Assembly: GCA_963721075.1 (NCBI GenBank)
Contig: CAVRHV010000023.1
Location: 1-64,000 of the forward strand
DNA: 64,000 nucleotides
From: DATFVA01 sp963721075
Lineage (GTDB): Bacteria > Bacteroidota > Ignavibacteria > Ignavibacteriales > Ignavibacteriaceae
Reading direction: 5' to 3'
Below are positions 54,669 to 63,744 of this stretch, in pieces. The notes under the pieces are model-generated. The model was given only the letters and a program-made list of their open reading frames with translations, did not search any database and was not told the DNA's origin. Numbering within the stretch: position 1 is the stretch's first letter; every line of letters starts with the position of its first letter. Made by a program: the position numbers and the translations under genes.

Positions 54669-56885
54669 ATGATCAGACCAAAATATCTAATCTTTTTTCT
54701 CATCCTCATTGCTGCTTTTTTCTCCGGATGTGCGCATAAAGAACCGGAGAACCAGATAGTAATATGGCATAATATGCGTCCCGAGGAAAAGAACGTTCTG
54801 CAGAGTCAGATCGACGAGTATATGAAGCTGCACCCGGGGATAAAGATAATACAGCTTTATAAAGAAACTGAAGAGATGAGATCAGGTTATATTGTAGCGG
54901 CGATAGGGGGACAGGGACCCGATCTTATCTACGGACCTTCTGACCAGGTGGGTCCTTTTGCAGATATGGAGATCATTAAACCCCTCGAGAATATCTTTTC
55001 AAAGGAATATCTCTCCCATTTCAACAACAAAGCCCTGATAACTTATAAAGGACATTTGTGGCAGCTTGCCGATAAGCTTGGAAATCATCTTACCCTTGTC
55101 TATAACAAAGATCTTGTTCCTGTTCCTCCAAAGACCGATAAAGAACTTATAGAGATCGGTAAAAAACTTACAAAGGATTTGAACGGAGACGGCAGGATTG
55201 ATCAGTATGGTCTTGTCTGGAACTATACCGAACCTTATTTCTTCATCCCTTTCCTTACCGGATTTGGAGGCTGGGTTCTGGACAGCACAAATACGCCTAC
55301 ATTAAATACTCCTGCTATGGTAAATGCACTAAATTTCATCGCTGATCTGCGTGATAAGTATAAGATCATCCCGGGTGAAGCGGATTATGACATTGCTGAT
55401 GTTCTGTTCAAAGAGGGGAAAGCGGGAATGATCATTAATGGCGACTGGTCATGGTCGAGTTACGGCAATGCCGGGATCAACTATGGGATTTCGATACTAC
55501 CTTTGATTACCGAGACAGGGAAATATGCTACTCCAATGGTAGCTCCGAAAGGTTATTCGATAAATAAAAACGTTAGTAATGAAAAGCTGGGTGAGATAAA
55601 GGATCTTCTGAAGTTTTTAATGAGTCCCGAAAAGCAGCTCGAAACCGCTCTTGAAGTAAAAACATTCCCGAGCAGAACAGAACTTTACTCCAATCCGAAG
55701 CTCGCGAACGATGAGATATTTATAAACTCGAAAAACCAGATAGACCACGGAATAGCTCTTCCGATTGTAACCGAGATGAGGGCAATATGGGATGCTATGC
55801 GGCCAGCCTACCAGGCGGTGCTGGGCGGAGCTATAACTCCGCAAAAAGCGGCAAAGCAGATGCAGGAGAATGCGGTTAAAAAGATAAAGGAGCTGAGAGA
55901 AGATTATGTAGACCCGGTAGGAAGAACCGTTGTTTTCATAATATTCGGTGCTGCGGTAATTGCACTGCTGTTCTTCACAAGAAAAAGTCTGACTGCGTTC
56001 TTCAGAAATTTCAAGCGCGATAAGTTTGCTTACTACCTGCTTATGCCGGCAATGATAATTATGATCGCGGTAATTCTGTATCCGTTCATCTATAATATCA
56101 TACTGTCGGTTTCCAATATGAGTCTTGCTCATATAAACGACTGGAGTATCGTCGGATTTTATCAGTATGCAAAGGTGTTTGCCGAACCGCAGTTCTACGA
56201 GTTCTTCCTGAAGACGATTATCTGGACAGGAACAAACATCGTTTTTCACGTAGTTCTTGGTGTAACACTTGCTTTGCTGATAAACAGGAGTCTGCCAGGC
56301 TCGGGGGTCTTCAGAACACTTCTGATCCTTCCCTGGGCGATTCCGCAGTACATCGTTGCACTAACCTGGCGGGGAATGTTTAATTATGAATACGGTGCTA
56401 TCAACCTGATAATTGTGAAGTTTCTGTCGATGTCACCTGTTGAATGGCTGAAGTCGCCTGTAGAAGCTTTTATGGCAGTGATCATAACCAATATCTGGCT
56501 TGGATTTCCCTTTATGATGATAATTGCTCTTGGCGCGCTGCAGAGTATCCCGAAGGAATTGTATGAAGCAGCTGATATAGACGGTGCAAGGTGGTATCAT
56601 AAATTGAAATCTATAACAATTCCGCTGATACGTCCGGTGATGATCCCGGCAATTACACTTGGGGTAATATGGACATTTAATAATATTAATGTAGTCTGGC
56701 TGGTCAGCAACGCCGGTGAACCGTCTGATAAAACGCATATACTGGTATCATTTGTTTATAAGGCGGCTTTTAATTTATACAGGTACGGATACGCGGCAGC
56801 ATTCAGTGTTGTGATATTTTTAATTCTGCTTGCATTCGGTTTGACATTTTTAAGAAGAACGAAGGCAACAGAATCGATTTACTAA
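54669..56885 (+). CDS. Fused sugar-binding lipoprotein and MalF-type ABC permease
   Basis: 738 residues combining two transporter subunits. The N-terminus has a lipoprotein signal (LIAAFFSGC) and a MalE-like extracellular solute-binding domain (about 28-395: NQIVIWHNMRPEEKNVLQ, GGQGPDLIYGPSDQVGPFADM, WNYTEPYFFIPFLTGFGGW, EGKAGMIINGDWSWSSYG). A span at about 418-436 leads inward, and residues 450-735 are a MalF/UgpA permease with its EAA loop ELYEAADIDGARWYHKLKSI. Topology is consistent: binding domain outside, permease in the membrane. MalG follows; the ATPase is elsewhere. Substrate is probably a maltose-like oligosaccharide. Confidence 0.93.
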   Translation: MIRPKYLIFFLILIAAFFSGCAHKEPENQIVIWHNMRPEEKNVLQSQIDEYMKLHPGIKIIQLYKETEEMRSGYIVAAIGGQGPDLIYGPSDQVGPFADMEIIKPLENIFSKEYLSHFNNKALITYKGHLWQLADKLGNHLTLVYNKDLVPVPPKTDKELIEIGKKLTKDLNGDGRIDQYGLVWNYTEPYFFIPFLTGFGGWVLDSTNTPTLNTPAMVNALNFIADLRDKYKIIPGEADYDIADVLFKEGKAGMIINGDWSWSSYGNAGINYGISILPLITETGKYATPMVAPKGYSINKNVSNEKLGEIKDLLKFLMSPEKQLETALEVKTFPSRTELYSNPKLANDEIFINSKNQIDHGIALPIVTEMRAIWDAMRPAYQAVLGGAITPQKAAKQMQENAVKKIKELREDYVDPVGRTVVFIIFGAAVIALLFFTRKSLTAFFRNFKRDKFAYYLLMPAMIIMIAVILYPFIYNIILSVSNMSLAHINDWSIVGFYQYAKVFAEPQFYEFFLKTIIWTGTNIVFHVVLGVTLALLINRSLPGSGVFRTLLILPWAIPQYIVALTWRGMFNYEYGAINLIIVKFLSMSPVEWLKSPVEAFMAVIITNIWLGFPFMMIIALGALQSIPKELYEAADIDGARWYHKLKSITIPLIRPVMIPAITLGVIWTFNNINVVWLVSNAGEPSDKTHILVSFVYKAAFNLYRYGYAAAFSVVIFLILLAFGLTFLRRTKATESIY

Positions 56886-56910
56886 CAAAATATAAGAATT
56901 CCCGGTCGGG

Positions 56911-56949
56911 GACTCCCTCGAAATTGACGATAGCGAATTTTTGGGAGTC
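56911..56949. repeat. Intercistronic hairpin between the malF-like and malG genes
   Basis: GACTCCC (56911-56917) pairs with GGGAGTC (56943-56949), with an inner AAATT/AATTT helix. Wording such as CCCTCGAAATTGACGA resembles dispersed palindromic elements. It ends 19 bases before the malG start, and could stabilise upstream mRNA or limit downstream expression, as the malE-malF REP does in E. coli. Confidence 0.5.
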
Positions 56950-56967
56950 TCATTTGGAAAAATAATT

Positions 56968-57803
56968 ATGAACAGAAAAAAATTACTTGCAGACATACTA
57001 ACTTATTTATTCCTCATCATCTTTACCGTCGTTGCATTATACCCGGTTATAAATGTTTTTACTATTTCAATACGACCGAACGACAGACTCCTATCCACAT
57101 CGCTTTCGATAATCCCTGATAATGCAACCTTTAAACAGTATGTTGAACTATTTACAAACCGGCCTTTCCTTCTATGGGTCTGGAACAGCACTATTGTTTC
57201 ATTTGTTGTTACGGTAACAGGTGTGGCACTTGCTTCAACTGCAGGTTATGCTCTCTCAAGATTTCAGTTTATCGGCAAGCAGTTCAGTATGCTGGGATTA
57301 TTAACCACCCAGATGTTCCCTGCAACGATGCTCCTGCTTCCTATGTACATTATGCTTATAAAGCTTGGACTGATCAACAGCTATCTTGGTATCATTATCG
57401 TTTACTCTGCAACAGCACTGCCTTTCTGCGTATGGCAGATGAAAGGGTATTATGATACGATCCCTTTAAGTCTTGAAGAAAGCGCCCGGATAGACGGGTG
57501 CAACAGGTGGCAGGCTTTTTATAAAATAATTTTTCCTTTAGCCGCTCCGGCGTTAGTAATTACAGCTTTGTTTTCCTTTATGACAGCGTGGTCTGAATAT
57601 ATAGTGGCGGCTCAGGTCCTGCAGGATACATCGCTGTATACACTGCCTCTGGGACTAAAATCATTTCAGTCGAACTTGACCACTGAATGGGGTTTATATG
57701 CGGCAGCTGCCTTAATAGTAAGTATTCCCGTGGTAATGCTTTGTTCATAGTCCTCAGCAAATGGCTGGTATCGGGATTAACGTTAGGCAGTGTTAAAGGA
57801 TGA
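56968..57803 (+). CDS. MalG-type ABC sugar permease, one frameshift near the end
   Basis: About 278 residues, six membrane spans, with the EAA loop SLEESARIDGCNRWQAFYKIIFPLAAPALV and the typical start DILTYLFLIIFTVVALYPVINVFTISIRP. One T is missing near 57741; the uncorrected frame stops at 57750 (VVMLCS), while the restored frame reads LFIVLSKWLVSGLTLGSVKG to the stop at 57801-57803, the normal MalG C-terminus. The start at ATG 56968 gives the usual length; an upstream TTG at 56941 is less likely. It pairs with the upstream fused MalE-MalF. Confidence 0.92.
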
Positions 57804-59318
57804 TTACGCTTTAACCTCGTCTACATCCTTTACGAACATTACCATAATCCCTGCGAAGATCATTGAGGCACCGCCTAAGTAAAGTGCATAAATTGCTTCG
57901 CCGCCGAAGGGAACCCTAACAAACCATCCGAGGATAGCTGCAGCAGTAATCTGAGGTATCACAATAAAGAAATTGAATATTCCCATGTACACACCCATCT
58001 TTTCAGGAGGAATTGAACCCGCCAGAATTGCATACGGCATGGCAAGGATTGATGCCCACGCGAGACCTATTCCCAGCTCAGATATCAATAGCAGGTCAGG
58101 ATTCTGAATTACATAAAATGAGGCAAAGGAAATTCCGCCTATAACGAGACTAATCATATGCACGCTTTTTCTGCTGGTTCTTTTTGCCAGCCAGACAAGA
58201 ACAAATGCCATAACAGCTGCAAAACCATTATAAACCGACATCAAAACGCCTACCCAGTCGGCTCCCTTATTAAATAATTCGGATGTGGGATCGGTAGCTC
58301 CGAAAATATGATGCGTTACCGCCGGAGTCGTATATATCCACATCGCAAATAACGCAAACCATGAGAAGAACTGAACTACCGCAAGCTGCTTCATGGTAAC
58401 AGGCATTTTGTAGAGATCATTTGTAACAACTACAAATCCGTTATTTGCATTCCCTGATTTCGTCATCAAACCGGCAATCCACTGGACGATACCAAAAGCA
58501 ACCAATCCAAGGAACAAGACATATAATCCAAAATCATTCTCTTTCAGTACGAAGTACAATATGGCAGAACATACTAAGCCGACAGCTGACCATATTGTTC
58601 CATTCCTAAAAAATTTTGAAGCTGAAACATCTTCAGGTCTGATCACCTTGTTTTTCTGAAGCGCTGCTTCATCTTCAGCGAATTTTTTCAGTTCCTCCGG
58701 CGGATATTCTTTTGATGTTGATACTGTCCAGAGAACTGCGAGGAAGAAAATCGCTCCCCCGATATAGAAGGAAAATTTAACCGAATCTGGGATCTGACCG
58801 GAAGGAGCTGTATTGGCAATATTGAACCAGTTGGTAAGCATATAAGGCAGAGCGGATGCTACAACAGCACCAATCCCTATGAAAAAGCTCTGCATTGAGT
58901 AGCCGATGGTCCGCTGTTCTGACGGCAGATTATCGGCGACAAATGCCCGGAAGGGCTCCATCGAAATATTTATTGATGCATCCATAATCCAGAGCATACC
59001 GGCTGCAACCCAGAGGACAGGGGAGTTAGGCATAAAGATGATAGCTGTTGAGGCAAGGATCGCACCGCCAAAGAAGTAGGGCCTTCGTCTTCCAAGCCTT
59101 GTCCATGTCTTATCGCTGAAATGTCCTATTATCGGCTGTATTATTAACCCGGTTACCGGTGCGGCAATCCACAGGATCGGGATAGAATCGATATCAGCTC
59201 CGAGCGTTTCAAAAATTCTGCTTACATTAGCATTTTGAAGTGCGAATCCGAACTGGATGCCAAGGAATCCGAAACTCATGTTCCAGATCTGCCAGAAGCT
59301 TAAGCGGGGTTTTTGCAT
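57804..59318 (-). CDS. MFS sugar transporter (SLC45/GPH-like)
   Basis: 504 residues and twelve spans. The N-terminus KPRLSFWQIWNMSFGFLGIQFGFALQNANVSRIFETLGA and the loop GHFSDKTWTRLGRRRPYFFGG (the conserved MFS A-motif) match the bacterial SLC45-type carriers for sucrose or maltose. The long insertion near residues 205-240 (KEYPPEELKKFAEDEAALQKNK) is the central cytoplasmic loop. I chose ATG 59318, preceded by GAGGAAC, over a TTG at 59333. It converges exactly with malG (stop codons adjacent at 57803/57804). Sugar transporters on both strands suggest an alpha-glucoside locus. Confidence 0.9.
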   Translation of the reverse strand: MQKPRLSFWQIWNMSFGFLGIQFGFALQNANVSRIFETLGADIDSIPILWIAAPVTGLIIQPIIGHFSDKTWTRLGRRRPYFFGGAILASTAIIFMPNSPVLWVAAGMLWIMDASINISMEPFRAFVADNLPSEQRTIGYSMQSFFIGIGAVVASALPYMLTNWFNIANTAPSGQIPDSVKFSFYIGGAIFFLAVLWTVSTSKEYPPEELKKFAEDEAALQKNKVIRPEDVSASKFFRNGTIWSAVGLVCSAILYFVLKENDFGLYVLFLGLVAFGIVQWIAGLMTKSGNANNGFVVVTNDLYKMPVTMKQLAVVQFFSWFALFAMWIYTTPAVTHHIFGATDPTSELFNKGADWVGVLMSVYNGFAAVMAFVLVWLAKRTSRKSVHMISLVIGGISFASFYVIQNPDLLLISELGIGLAWASILAMPYAILAGSIPPEKMGVYMGIFNFFIVIPQITAAAILGWFVRVPFGGEAIYALYLGGASMIFAGIMVMFVKDVDEVKA

Positions 59319-59712
59319 TTGCCTGTTCCTCAAAGAAAACTTATCTTAAACGGGAAAAACTTAGTCTTTTTCCGTATCAAAACAAAAAGTCCCATCTAAT
59401 TTTCTCCAATTTTGTTCGGCCTGTATTCGGCCTCTGTTCGGCCATTCTTCGGCCTTTAAAAGGCAGATAAAAGGCGGATAACTGGACGATCAGGAATAAA
59501 GTCCGGGTAGGTAATAAATCTTCTAATAAATATCTTAGGCAGGGTAATTTTTCGAATAAAATGAGGTTAGGGATCTCTCCCGCGGTCGGGATGACATTGC
59601 AGAAGGGAGGTAAGCCCGATTATTTTCTAAATGGGTGGAACTGTATTATTTTTTAGAATAACTTAATATAAATCCTTTAATAAATTCAGATACAAAGCGG
59701 AGGCATATTCAT
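59319..59712. other. Repeat-bearing intergenic region between MFS and cytochrome genes
   Basis: Nearly 400 bases between divergent genes, hence containing both promoters. It holds the 11-bp-period arrays at 59415-59479 (listed separately) and a small palindrome, TCCCG-CGGT-CGGGA at 59578-59591, inside GGGATCTC...GGGATGACAT wording typical of dispersed elements in this phylum. No ORF is credible. Confidence 0.6.
59415..59479. repeat. 11-bp-period arrays: TTCGGCC x4 and AAAGGCRGATA x2
   Basis: TTCGGCC occurs at 59415, 59426, 59437 and 59448, exactly 11 bases apart with variable 4-base spacers. Directly after come AAAGGCAGATA (59458-59468) and AAAGGCGGATA (59469-59479), the unit also tandemly repeated at 24193. 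The strict period equals about one DNA turn. Confidence 0.9.
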
Positions 59713-60444
59713 ATGTTTAAGAAATTGACTATCCTGGCATCGATTATATTTCTGTCATCTGTGTTATCACAAGCTCAAATTCCGGATAAATTCACAAATC
59801 TGCAGGTGCTGCCCAAACTTATCTCAAAGGAAAAACTGCTGGGAACCATGAGGTCCTTCACAGAAGCACTTGGTGTGAACTGCGGGTTCTGCCATGCCGA
59901 TCAGGAAGGAACTGACAAACTTGATTTTGCTTCCGATAAAAAAAACGAGAAGGAAGAGGCAAGAATAATGCTGAAAATGGTTATGGGTATTAACCAGGAT
60001 TACCTTTCTCAGCTATCTGAGTACACAACGGATATTATGAAGGTGAGCTGCGTTACCTGTCACCGCGGCAATAAGAAACCTCTGATGCTTGAGGATGTAC
60101 TCTATACAACACTAAAAGAGAAAGGACTTCCAGAGGCTATCAGTACATATCATCAGCTGCATGATCAGTACTACGGCAGTTTCACCTATGACTTTTCACC
60201 GCATACCCTTGTCAAATTGGTGGAAATGCTGAATGCGGATAAGAGATATGATGATGCGCTGGGTGTTGCTAATCTTAACCTGGAAGTTTTTCCACAGTCG
60301 GGTATGGCCTATTTCGGACTTGGTGAGGCATACGAAGCTAAAGGTGATAACCAGAAAGCCGTTGAGAGTTATGAAAAAGCAAAACAGTTCTCCCCTGAAT
60401 TATCCCGCTCGGTTGATAGAAAACTTCAAAGTCTGAAGGAATAA
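59713..60444 (+). CDS. Exported di-heme c-type cytochrome with C-terminal TPR
   Basis: 243 residues with a signal peptide (ILASIIFLSSVLSQAQ), two heme-binding motifs CGFCH (57-61) and CVTCH (113-117), and a distal TPR region (about 170-240: RYDDALGVANLNLEVFPQSGMAYFGLGEAYEAKGDNQKAVESYEKAKQF). The heme part resembles the reaction-centre cytochrome c subunit domain (CytoC_RC), which occurs in many non-phototrophic Bacteroidetes and Acidobacteria. No photosynthesis gene is present here. An electron-transfer role in the periplasm is likely; the partner is unknown. Confidence 0.88.
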   Translation: MFKKLTILASIIFLSSVLSQAQIPDKFTNLQVLPKLISKEKLLGTMRSFTEALGVNCGFCHADQEGTDKLDFASDKKNEKEEARIMLKMVMGINQDYLSQLSEYTTDIMKVSCVTCHRGNKKPLMLEDVLYTTLKEKGLPEAISTYHQLHDQYYGSFTYDFSPHTLVKLVEMLNADKRYDDALGVANLNLEVFPQSGMAYFGLGEAYEAKGDNQKAVESYEKAKQFSPELSRSVDRKLQSLKE

Positions 60445-60456
60445 TTATCTTAGTTT

Positions 60457-61046
60457 ATGGAAGCTGCTTTAATCGACAACTTTGATTCTTTCACTTACAA
60501 TATAGTGGAACTGATCAGAAGAATCCCGGGTGTTAATCTGGCAGTAATTCCGTATGATCAGGCTGGAAATTAGGTGAGCTTGACAGATACGACAGACTGA
60601 TCCTGTCTCCAGGACCCGGACTGCCGGATGAATTTCCTAAACTTCAGGAAGTTCTTAAGCAATATCATTCTGAGGTTCCTATGCTGGGGATTTGTTTGGG
60701 ACATGAAGCAATTGCGCGGTTCTTCGGTGCGGAACTGGCTCATCTTCCTTCAGTCGTGCATGGCCAGCCCAAAGAAATAAATATTACCGGGGATTCGATT
60801 TTATTTAAGGATATACCTCAGAAATTTCAGGCAGGGTTATATCATTCCTGGGTTATTGATAAACAGAGTTTTCCCGGTGAGTTGAAGGTTACAGCCGTTT
60901 CTGAGGATGATAACATTATGTCATTCCGGCATAAAAAATATCAACTATTCGGTGTTCAGTTTCATCCAGAGTCAATTATAACAGAGCATGGAAAGGAAAT
61001 GATGACAAGCTTTCTGAATCCGGGAGTGGTAAATGAATCTGCCTGA
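60457..61046 (+). CDS. pabA: Aminodeoxychorismate/anthranilate synthase glutaminase subunit, one frameshift
   Basis: Class I glutamine amidotransferase delivering ammonia to the chorismate-using subunit encoded next. It starts MEAALIDNFDSFTYNIVELI at ATG 60457; one base is missing near 60572 and the chain resumes GELDRYDRLILSPGPGLPDEF. Catalytic residues are present: Cys in MLGICLGHEA and His/Glu in VQFHPESIITEHG. Corrected length is about 196 residues. Pairing with PabB- and PabC-like genes favours PabA over TrpG, but amphibolic use for tryptophan is possible. Confidence 0.9.
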
Positions 61047-62005
61047 TTTTGTTACACAGACTGAATTCATTCAGCAGCAAAGGCATCCCTTTCTTCTTCC
61101 TTGCAGATTTTGAGCTAAAGAAGTTTTTCGTTTGTAAACTTGATGAGGCAGCCGGTGAAGGTATTTATTATGAAGTGAAGAAAATTAAAAACTTTGAAGA
61201 TAGCCGGAATGCGAAAGCTCCGGCTGTATTTAATAAATATCCTGTATCGCAGACTGAATATCTAAAAGCTTACGAGAAGGTTAAGTATCACCTGGAAAGG
61301 GGAGACACATATCTGGTTAACCTGACCTTTCCTACAACAATTGAAACTGATCTGTCACTTAATGAACTCTTTCATTCTGCAAAGGCTCCATATAAGCTCC
61401 TCTTTAAGGATGAGTTTCTTGTCTTCTCTCCCGAGTGTTTTGTAAAGATCATAAACGGTGAGATATTTTCTTACCCTATGAAAGGTACTATAGATGCTTC
61501 CATACCTGATGCGGAGAAGATACTGCTTGCGAGCAGTAAGGAAATATATGAGCATAACACCATCGTCGACCTGATAAGAAACGACATCTCACTCTCCGCT
61601 ATTGATACTACTGTGACAAAGTTCAGGTACATTGACAGGATACATACTAACCAGAAAGACCTTCTGCAGGTAAGCTCTGAGATAAGAGGAAGGCTTAGGG
61701 AGGATTGGAAGAACTGCCTGGGTGACATTCTGGTTAAAATGCTGCCTGCAGGTTCTGTCAGCGGTGCCCCGAAGCAGAAAACTGTTGAGATTATAAGAAA
61801 TGCGGAGCAGCAGGACAGGGGATGGTTTACAGGAATATTTGGAATATTCGATGGGGAAAATCTGGAGAGTGCCGTACTAATACGTTATATCGAAAAAACC
61901 CCGGAAGGTTTGCGATTCAGGAGCGGCGGAGGAATAACAGCATTAAGCGATCCTGAAAATGAATACCTGGAAATGATAAATAAGGTATATGTACCCGCTG
62001 GTTGA
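61033..62005 (+). CDS. pabB: Aminodeoxychorismate synthase component I, one frameshift
   Basis: Chorismate-utilising enzyme converting chorismate and ammonia to 4-amino-4-deoxychorismate for folate. The ATG at 61033 overlaps pabA by 14 bases and starts MNLPDFVTQ; one extra A near 61061 breaks the frame, which then reads LNSFSSKGIPFFFLADF. Motifs: RGDTYLVNLTFPTTIE, FSYPMKGTIDA, NTIVDLIRNDIS, AGSVSGAPKQKTVEIIRNAE and RFRSGGGITALSDPENEY. About 323 residues, shorter than E. coli PabB because the N-terminal domain is reduced, as in many Bacteroidetes homologues. Confidence 0.91.
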
Positions 62006-62586
62006 AACAATAAGAATACGGAATGGCGTGCCGGAAAACCTTGTATGGCACCAGCGGCGGTATGAGAAGTCCTATAGAACTTTGTTCGGAAAGAATCCCC
62101 AAATCATCATTGAAAATATCATAAAAATTCCGGCTGAGCACAAAAAAGGTGTAGTTAAATGCAGATTCCTTTACCACACTGATTCCTACAGCACAGAATT
62201 TTATAATTATACCCCTTCTCAAGTTCACAGTATCAAGCTCCTGGAAGTCAACCACCTTGAATATCCGCATAAGTTTACTGACAGAACCGCAATAAATGAT
62301 CTTTTGGGAATGAAAGGAGAATGTGACGATATTCTTATCGTTAAGAATGGTTTGATTACTGACTCATCAATCTCCAATATAGTTTTCTTTGACGGAAGAA
62401 CATGGGTCACTCCTACAGAACCCCTTCTAAAAGGAACTGCCCGGGAAAGGCTTCTGAGTGAGCGGTAAGATTGCTGCAGACCATATCACAGCAGAAGATT
62501 TGAACAAATTCTCTCACTTCAAACTTATAAATGCTATGCTGGAATTTGATGAACAGGATATGATTGACATCTCCGGAATACAATAA
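61989..62586 (+). CDS. Aminodeoxychorismate lyase-like class IV aminotransferase, one frameshift
   Basis: Probably makes para-aminobenzoate from aminodeoxychorismate, completing the pathway begun by the two genes before it. The fold-type IV PLP motif is seen in CDDILIVKNGLITDSSISNIVFFDG and TPTEPLLKGTARERLL; the PLP lysine should be in the KCRFLY segment. One extra base near 62463 ends the frame early; removing it continues GKIAADHITAEDLNKFSHFKLINAMLEF to the stop at 62584-62586. About 198 residues, short for PabC, a compact form known from Bacteroidetes. It overlaps pabB by 17 bases. Confidence 0.85.
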
Positions 62587-62697
62587 AAAATTAACGAAAT
62601 GGATAGTTAGGTGAAAGTATAAGGAGGAGCTAACAGGTATTTTTCTCAAATTTTTGATATTTTGCCTCACCTAAAAATTTATAAAAACGATTTTTTG

Positions 62698-63744
62698 ATG
62701 AATCATAATCCGGATTCAACGTCTAAAAGAAAAAAGGAACATATAGAGCTGTCCCTTACGGATAAAGTTGCATTCAGGAATAAAACGAACGGGTTTGAAT
62801 ATTATGATTTCCTGCACTATGCTATAACGGAAGTTGAGATAGAGAAAATTAATTTCCGTACTTCTTTTCTGGGAAAAGAAATCGATTATCCTTTTCTGAT
62901 CTCTTGTATGACAGGAGGAACTTCAGAGGCCGAGAATATTAACGCAAGACTTTCAGTTGCAGCCCATAACCTGAATATTCCGCTGGGCGTCGGGAGTCAG
63001 CGTCAGGCTCTTGAGAATAAACAGTATCACACGACATATAAGATAATAAGGAAAAATGCACCTTCTATTCCAGTTCTCGGTAATATTGGGGCCGCACAGC
63101 TGGCTGCGATGAAAAATCCCGATCCTCTGAATTTTCTGATTGATCTGGTTGAAGCAGATGCAATGGTTGTACATGTCAATCCACTTCAGGAACTGATTCA
63201 GAAGGCAGGCGAGCCGGAATTCAAAGGACTGCTGAAAAATCTGGAAAAGATAGTGAAGAAGGTGAAGGTCCCGTTTATCGTTAAAGAAGTCGGGGCCGGA
63301 ATTTCGGATAGAGCGGCTAAAAAGCTGCTCGACTGTGGAGTTAAGGGTATTGATACGGCAGGTGCCGGCGGTACCAGCTGGGCAGGAGTTGAAATACTCA
63401 GGAACAAAGACGGCAAAATGAAGGAATTCTGGGATTGGGGAATACCTACTTCATACTGCATCAAAACTGTTTCAAAGCTCAAAAAGAAATATGATTTTAC
63501 ACTTATTGGTTCAGGCGGAATCAATAATGCTGTTGATGCGGCAAAAGCACTCGCTCTTGGCGCTGATATGGTCGCTTCTGCAAGGATAATACTTCAGACA
63601 CTGGATAAAGAAAATACGGAAGGAGTTGAGAAACTTGTTACAGAATGGTTTGATTCACTAAAAAAAATCATGTATCTGACGGGATCTTCATCATTAAACG
63701 ATTTAAGAAAAAATAAATTAATCGAAAGGGGAAATTTTCATTGA
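62698..63744 (+). CDS. fni: Type 2 isopentenyl-diphosphate delta-isomerase
   Basis: FMN-dependent enzyme interconverting IPP and DMAPP, supplying the prenyl synthase gene that follows. The 348-residue protein has the usual start KRKKEHIELSL, then FLISCMTGGTSEAENIN, GVGSQRQALEN, VLGNIGAAQL, HVNPLQELIQ (catalytic Gln), VKEVGAGIS, GIDTAGAGGTSWAGVE and GSGGINNAVDAAKALALGAD at the phosphate site. The ATG at 62698 fits homologue length but lacks a ribosome site; AAGGAGGAG at 62621-62629 is too far upstream. It overlaps the next start (TTGA at 63741-63744). Confidence 0.94.
   Translation: MNHNPDSTSKRKKEHIELSLTDKVAFRNKTNGFEYYDFLHYAITEVEIEKINFRTSFLGKEIDYPFLISCMTGGTSEAENINARLSVAAHNLNIPLGVGSQRQALENKQYHTTYKIIRKNAPSIPVLGNIGAAQLAAMKNPDPLNFLIDLVEADAMVVHVNPLQELIQKAGEPEFKGLLKNLEKIVKKVKVPFIVKEVGAGISDRAAKKLLDCGVKGIDTAGAGGTSWAGVEILRNKDGKMKEFWDWGIPTSYCIKTVSKLKKKYDFTLIGSGGINNAVDAAKALALGADMVASARIILQTLDKENTEGVEKLVTEWFDSLKKIMYLTGSSSLNDLRKNKLIERGNFH

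Noticed and set aside
55617..56249. Minus-strand ORF of 210 codons inside the MalE-MalF fusion
   Set aside because: Antisense to a strongly conserved permease; composition is Cys/His/Tyr-rich and unlike a real protein.
57792..57815. Bidirectional terminator between malG and the MFS gene
   Set aside because: Only a 7-bp AT-rich stem with a 10-base loop and no T-run; too weak to call.
59415..59454. Possible CRISPR-like array of TTCGGCC
   Set aside because: Seven-base repeats with 4-base gaps are far too short for repeats and spacers.
59713..60444. Evidence for phototrophy
   Set aside because: The CytoC_RC-like domain is common in non-phototrophs and no pigment, chlorosome or reaction-centre gene is present.
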